Shown: one piece after another, positions 5,332 to 6,863 of the stretch
How positions within the stretch are numbered: the stretch's first letter is position 1
Layout of the letters: the number at the start of each line of letters is the position of its first letter
Source of the DNA: Hungatella sp. UBA3147
GTDB taxonomy: Bacteria; Bacillota; Clostridia; Lachnospirales; Lachnospiraceae
Reading direction: 5' to 3'
Assembly: GCA_002365025.1 (NCBI GenBank)
Contig: DEYX01000219.1
Span: 1-6,863, forward strand
Length of the DNA: 6,863 bases
Translations under genes and position numbers: made by a program
The notes under the pieces: model-generated
Databases searched by the model: none
Told to the model about the DNA's origin: nothing
What the model saw: only the letters and a program-made list of their open reading frames with translations

Positions 5332-6863
5332 TCAGCTTTCATAGCTGTCAGCCACACTCCGCACCACCAGGTTTTCTTTCACCAGGTCCGGGCTCATCTG
5401 GTCTTTAAAGTCTTTTTTGCTTACGCGAACCGTAACGCCTTCCGGCGAAGTAATATCAAAAAAGTTATCAGAGAAAATAACATCAAAATCTTTAAAATAA
5501 AGCTCAACATACTGGCAGAAACAGGAAGCTTTCACCGTAATATCAAAGCTATGCTCTGACTCTGAAACCGAAACATCATAAGCCGGGGCATTATAATTAA
5601 AATGCTTTGGTTTTACAAACAGAACCGTCCGTTCCGTAAGAAGTTCTTCTCCCCTGTATAGTCGGAATACAGAAAAAACAGAAGAACAAAGGGCTTCATC
5701 ATCGGTCCATGGGGAAAAATCTGTTTCCATGCACTTTAACACCGACAACGCAGGCAATTCCCCTTCCCATGCCTCTTTCCACAACACCTGGAACTTATGA
5801 TCTTTAAGGAAAATTTCCGCTCTGCACTGCTGTACCTCCCTGGTATCATTATGAACGTAACAGGAAACATGAGGAGAGAGTTCCTTCTCTTCTCCGATGG
5901 AAATGGTAAGGGGCGCATAAAACCTGCGCGCTCCGTAATGGAGCGCTTTCCAGCGTCCATAATAGTCAATGCTCGCCCAGGAGGCCACCGGCCAGCAGTC
6001 ATTAAGCTGCCAGTAGAGGGAACCCATGCATTGACCTCGTTTTCTTCTCCAGTGTTCTACGCCATACTCAATAGCCTTTAACTGAAGAATCTGGGAGATA
6101 TATGCCAGAGAATCCGTATCCTTAGGATATAGGAAGTAATCTGCTATGTAGTTTAAAATCTTCCCGTTAGCCGCCGGGTTTTTCTGGTGGGATTCCATGA
6201 CCCTGCTGAAAATATTCCGGTCCTCTGGCAGGGTAAAGGAGGCTATTGTTTTGCTGTGTGGAAATGATTGGAAACCGTATTCTGAGCAAAAACTGAAATC
6301 TCCATATTCCGTAAACGGCTTTCCTGAATGCCAGACCTCCCAGTAATGCTGATCCCCCCGGTTGGTCGCGTTGGGATTGTCAAAGGCTCCTCCTGAGGAC
6401 GGAGAAGATGGCCAGAAAAAGGTAGTGTCATCACAGTCTTTAATTGCCCGGGGAAGAATATATTCAAAGATTTTTGTATAGTCTGCTTTATATCTGGGGT
6501 GATGGCCTTTCAGCCTTGCCCACTCATCTGCCCAGCCCCATTCCATTTCATTATTTCCGCACCACAGGGCCAGACAAGCATGGTGCCTTAAACGGCGGAC
6601 ATTGTCCTTTGTTTCTTCTATAATGTCCTCTTCAAAAGGTTCGTTTAATGCATAGACATTGCATCCAAACATCAGGTCCTGCCAGATTAATATTCCTTCT
6701 TCATCGCATTTATCATAGAAATAGTCATCAGGGTAATAACCTCCGCCCCAGACTCTTAAGCAATTGAAGTTTGCGGCAGCACAGTCTTCGATCAGCCGTG
6801 CAGTCCTCTCCTTCGACACCCTTGTTAAAATATTATCTTCCGGAATATAATTCGCTCCCATTG
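5332..6863 (-). CDS. GH2-family glycosidase, beta-mannosidase type (5' end missing)
   Basis: This is the C-terminal ~510 residues of a glycoside hydrolase family 2 enzyme, most like beta-mannosidases, which remove terminal beta-linked mannose from oligosaccharides by a retaining mechanism. Numbering from the ATG at 6861, the visible part opens with GANYIPED, the usual entry to the TIM-barrel domain. It continues with RVWGGGYYP (36-44), the acid/base motif WCGNNE (Glu105), the nucleophile motif SEYGFQ (Glu194) and GSLYWQLNDCWP (280-291). A beta-rich C-terminal region follows from about 325. Both catalytic glutamates are therefore present. The ATG at 6861 is almost certainly internal, because family members carry about 300 more residues (sugar-binding and immunoglobulin-like domains) before this point; the frame is open to the edge. 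The stop lies 17 nt before the next gene, so they are probably cotranscribed. Secretion cannot be judged without the N-terminus. A related GH2 specificity such as exo-glucosaminidase is possible, but SEYGFQ favours beta-mannosidase. Confidence 0.88.
   Translation of the reverse strand, partial: MGANYIPEDNILTRVSKERTARLIEDCAAANFNCLRVWGGGYYPDDYFYDKCDEEGILIWQDLMFGCNVYALNEPFEEDIIEETKDNVRRLRHHACLALWCGNNEMEWGWADEWARLKGHHPRYKADYTKIFEYILPRAIKDCDDTTFFWPSSPSSGGAFDNPNATNRGDQHYWEVWHSGKPFTEYGDFSFCSEYGFQSFPHSKTIASFTLPEDRNIFSRVMESHQKNPAANGKILNYIADYFLYPKDTDSLAYISQILQLKAIEYGVEHWRRKRGQCMGSLYWQLNDCWPVASWASIDYYGRWKALHYGARRFYAPLTISIGEEKELSPHVSCYVHNDTREVQQCRAEIFLKDHKFQVLWKEAWEGELPALSVLKCMETDFSPWTDDEALCSSVFSVFRLYRGEELLTERTVLFVKPKHFNYNAPAYDVSVSESEHSFDITVKASCFCQYVELYFKDFDVIFSDNFFDITSPEGVTVRVSKKDFKDQMSPDLVKENLVVRSVADSYES

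Noticed and set aside
6859..6861. ATG at the right edge as the true start of the GH2 gene
   Set aside because: The protein would begin in the middle of the GH2 barrel domain (GANYIPED); the family has about 300 residues before it. The frame simply runs off the window.

Overview
The window is a tightly packed block of five genes, all on the minus strand, so it reads from the right edge to the left. The coding layout, strong purine-rich ribosome binding sites, moderate GC (high 40s by eye) and protein style suggest an anaerobic Firmicute of the Clostridia, probably Lachnospiraceae-like. That placement is inference from style; no taxonomic marker is present.

In transcription order: (1) 6863-5332 is the C-terminal ~510 residues of a GH2 enzyme of the beta-mannosidase type, with its start beyond the right edge. 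(2) 5314-4193 is a complete 373-residue PLP enzyme of the D-serine dehydratase / D-threonine aldolase (DSD1) family. (3) 4196-2586 is a complete 536-residue N-acyl-D-amino-acid deacylase-like amidohydrolase, overlapping the previous gene by an ATGA. (4) 2510-2049 is a complete 153-residue RidA-family enamine/imine deaminase. (5) 2028-1 holds the first 676 residues of a GH9-family glycosidase with an N-terminal beta-sandwich-like region and no signal peptide; its end lies beyond the left edge. Gaps are 17, -4, 75 and 20 nt, with no convincing promoter or terminator inside, so this reads as the middle of one operon. The 75-nt gap holds two small hairpins.

The three central genes form a plausible short pathway. 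The deacylase frees a D-configured amine from an N-acyl compound. The PLP enzyme removes water (or splits a C-C bond) from the free D-beta-hydroxy amino acid. RidA hydrolyses the enamine/imine released by a dehydratase. Placing this module between two glycosidases is the notable feature. The substrate could be an N-acyl-D-amino acid such as N-acyl-D-serine, or a sugar-derived D-amino acid such as N-acetyl-D-glucosaminate. The second option would tie the module directly to glycan breakdown and is the main hypothesis worth testing.

No RNA genes, CRISPR arrays, insertion sequences, or attachment sites were seen.
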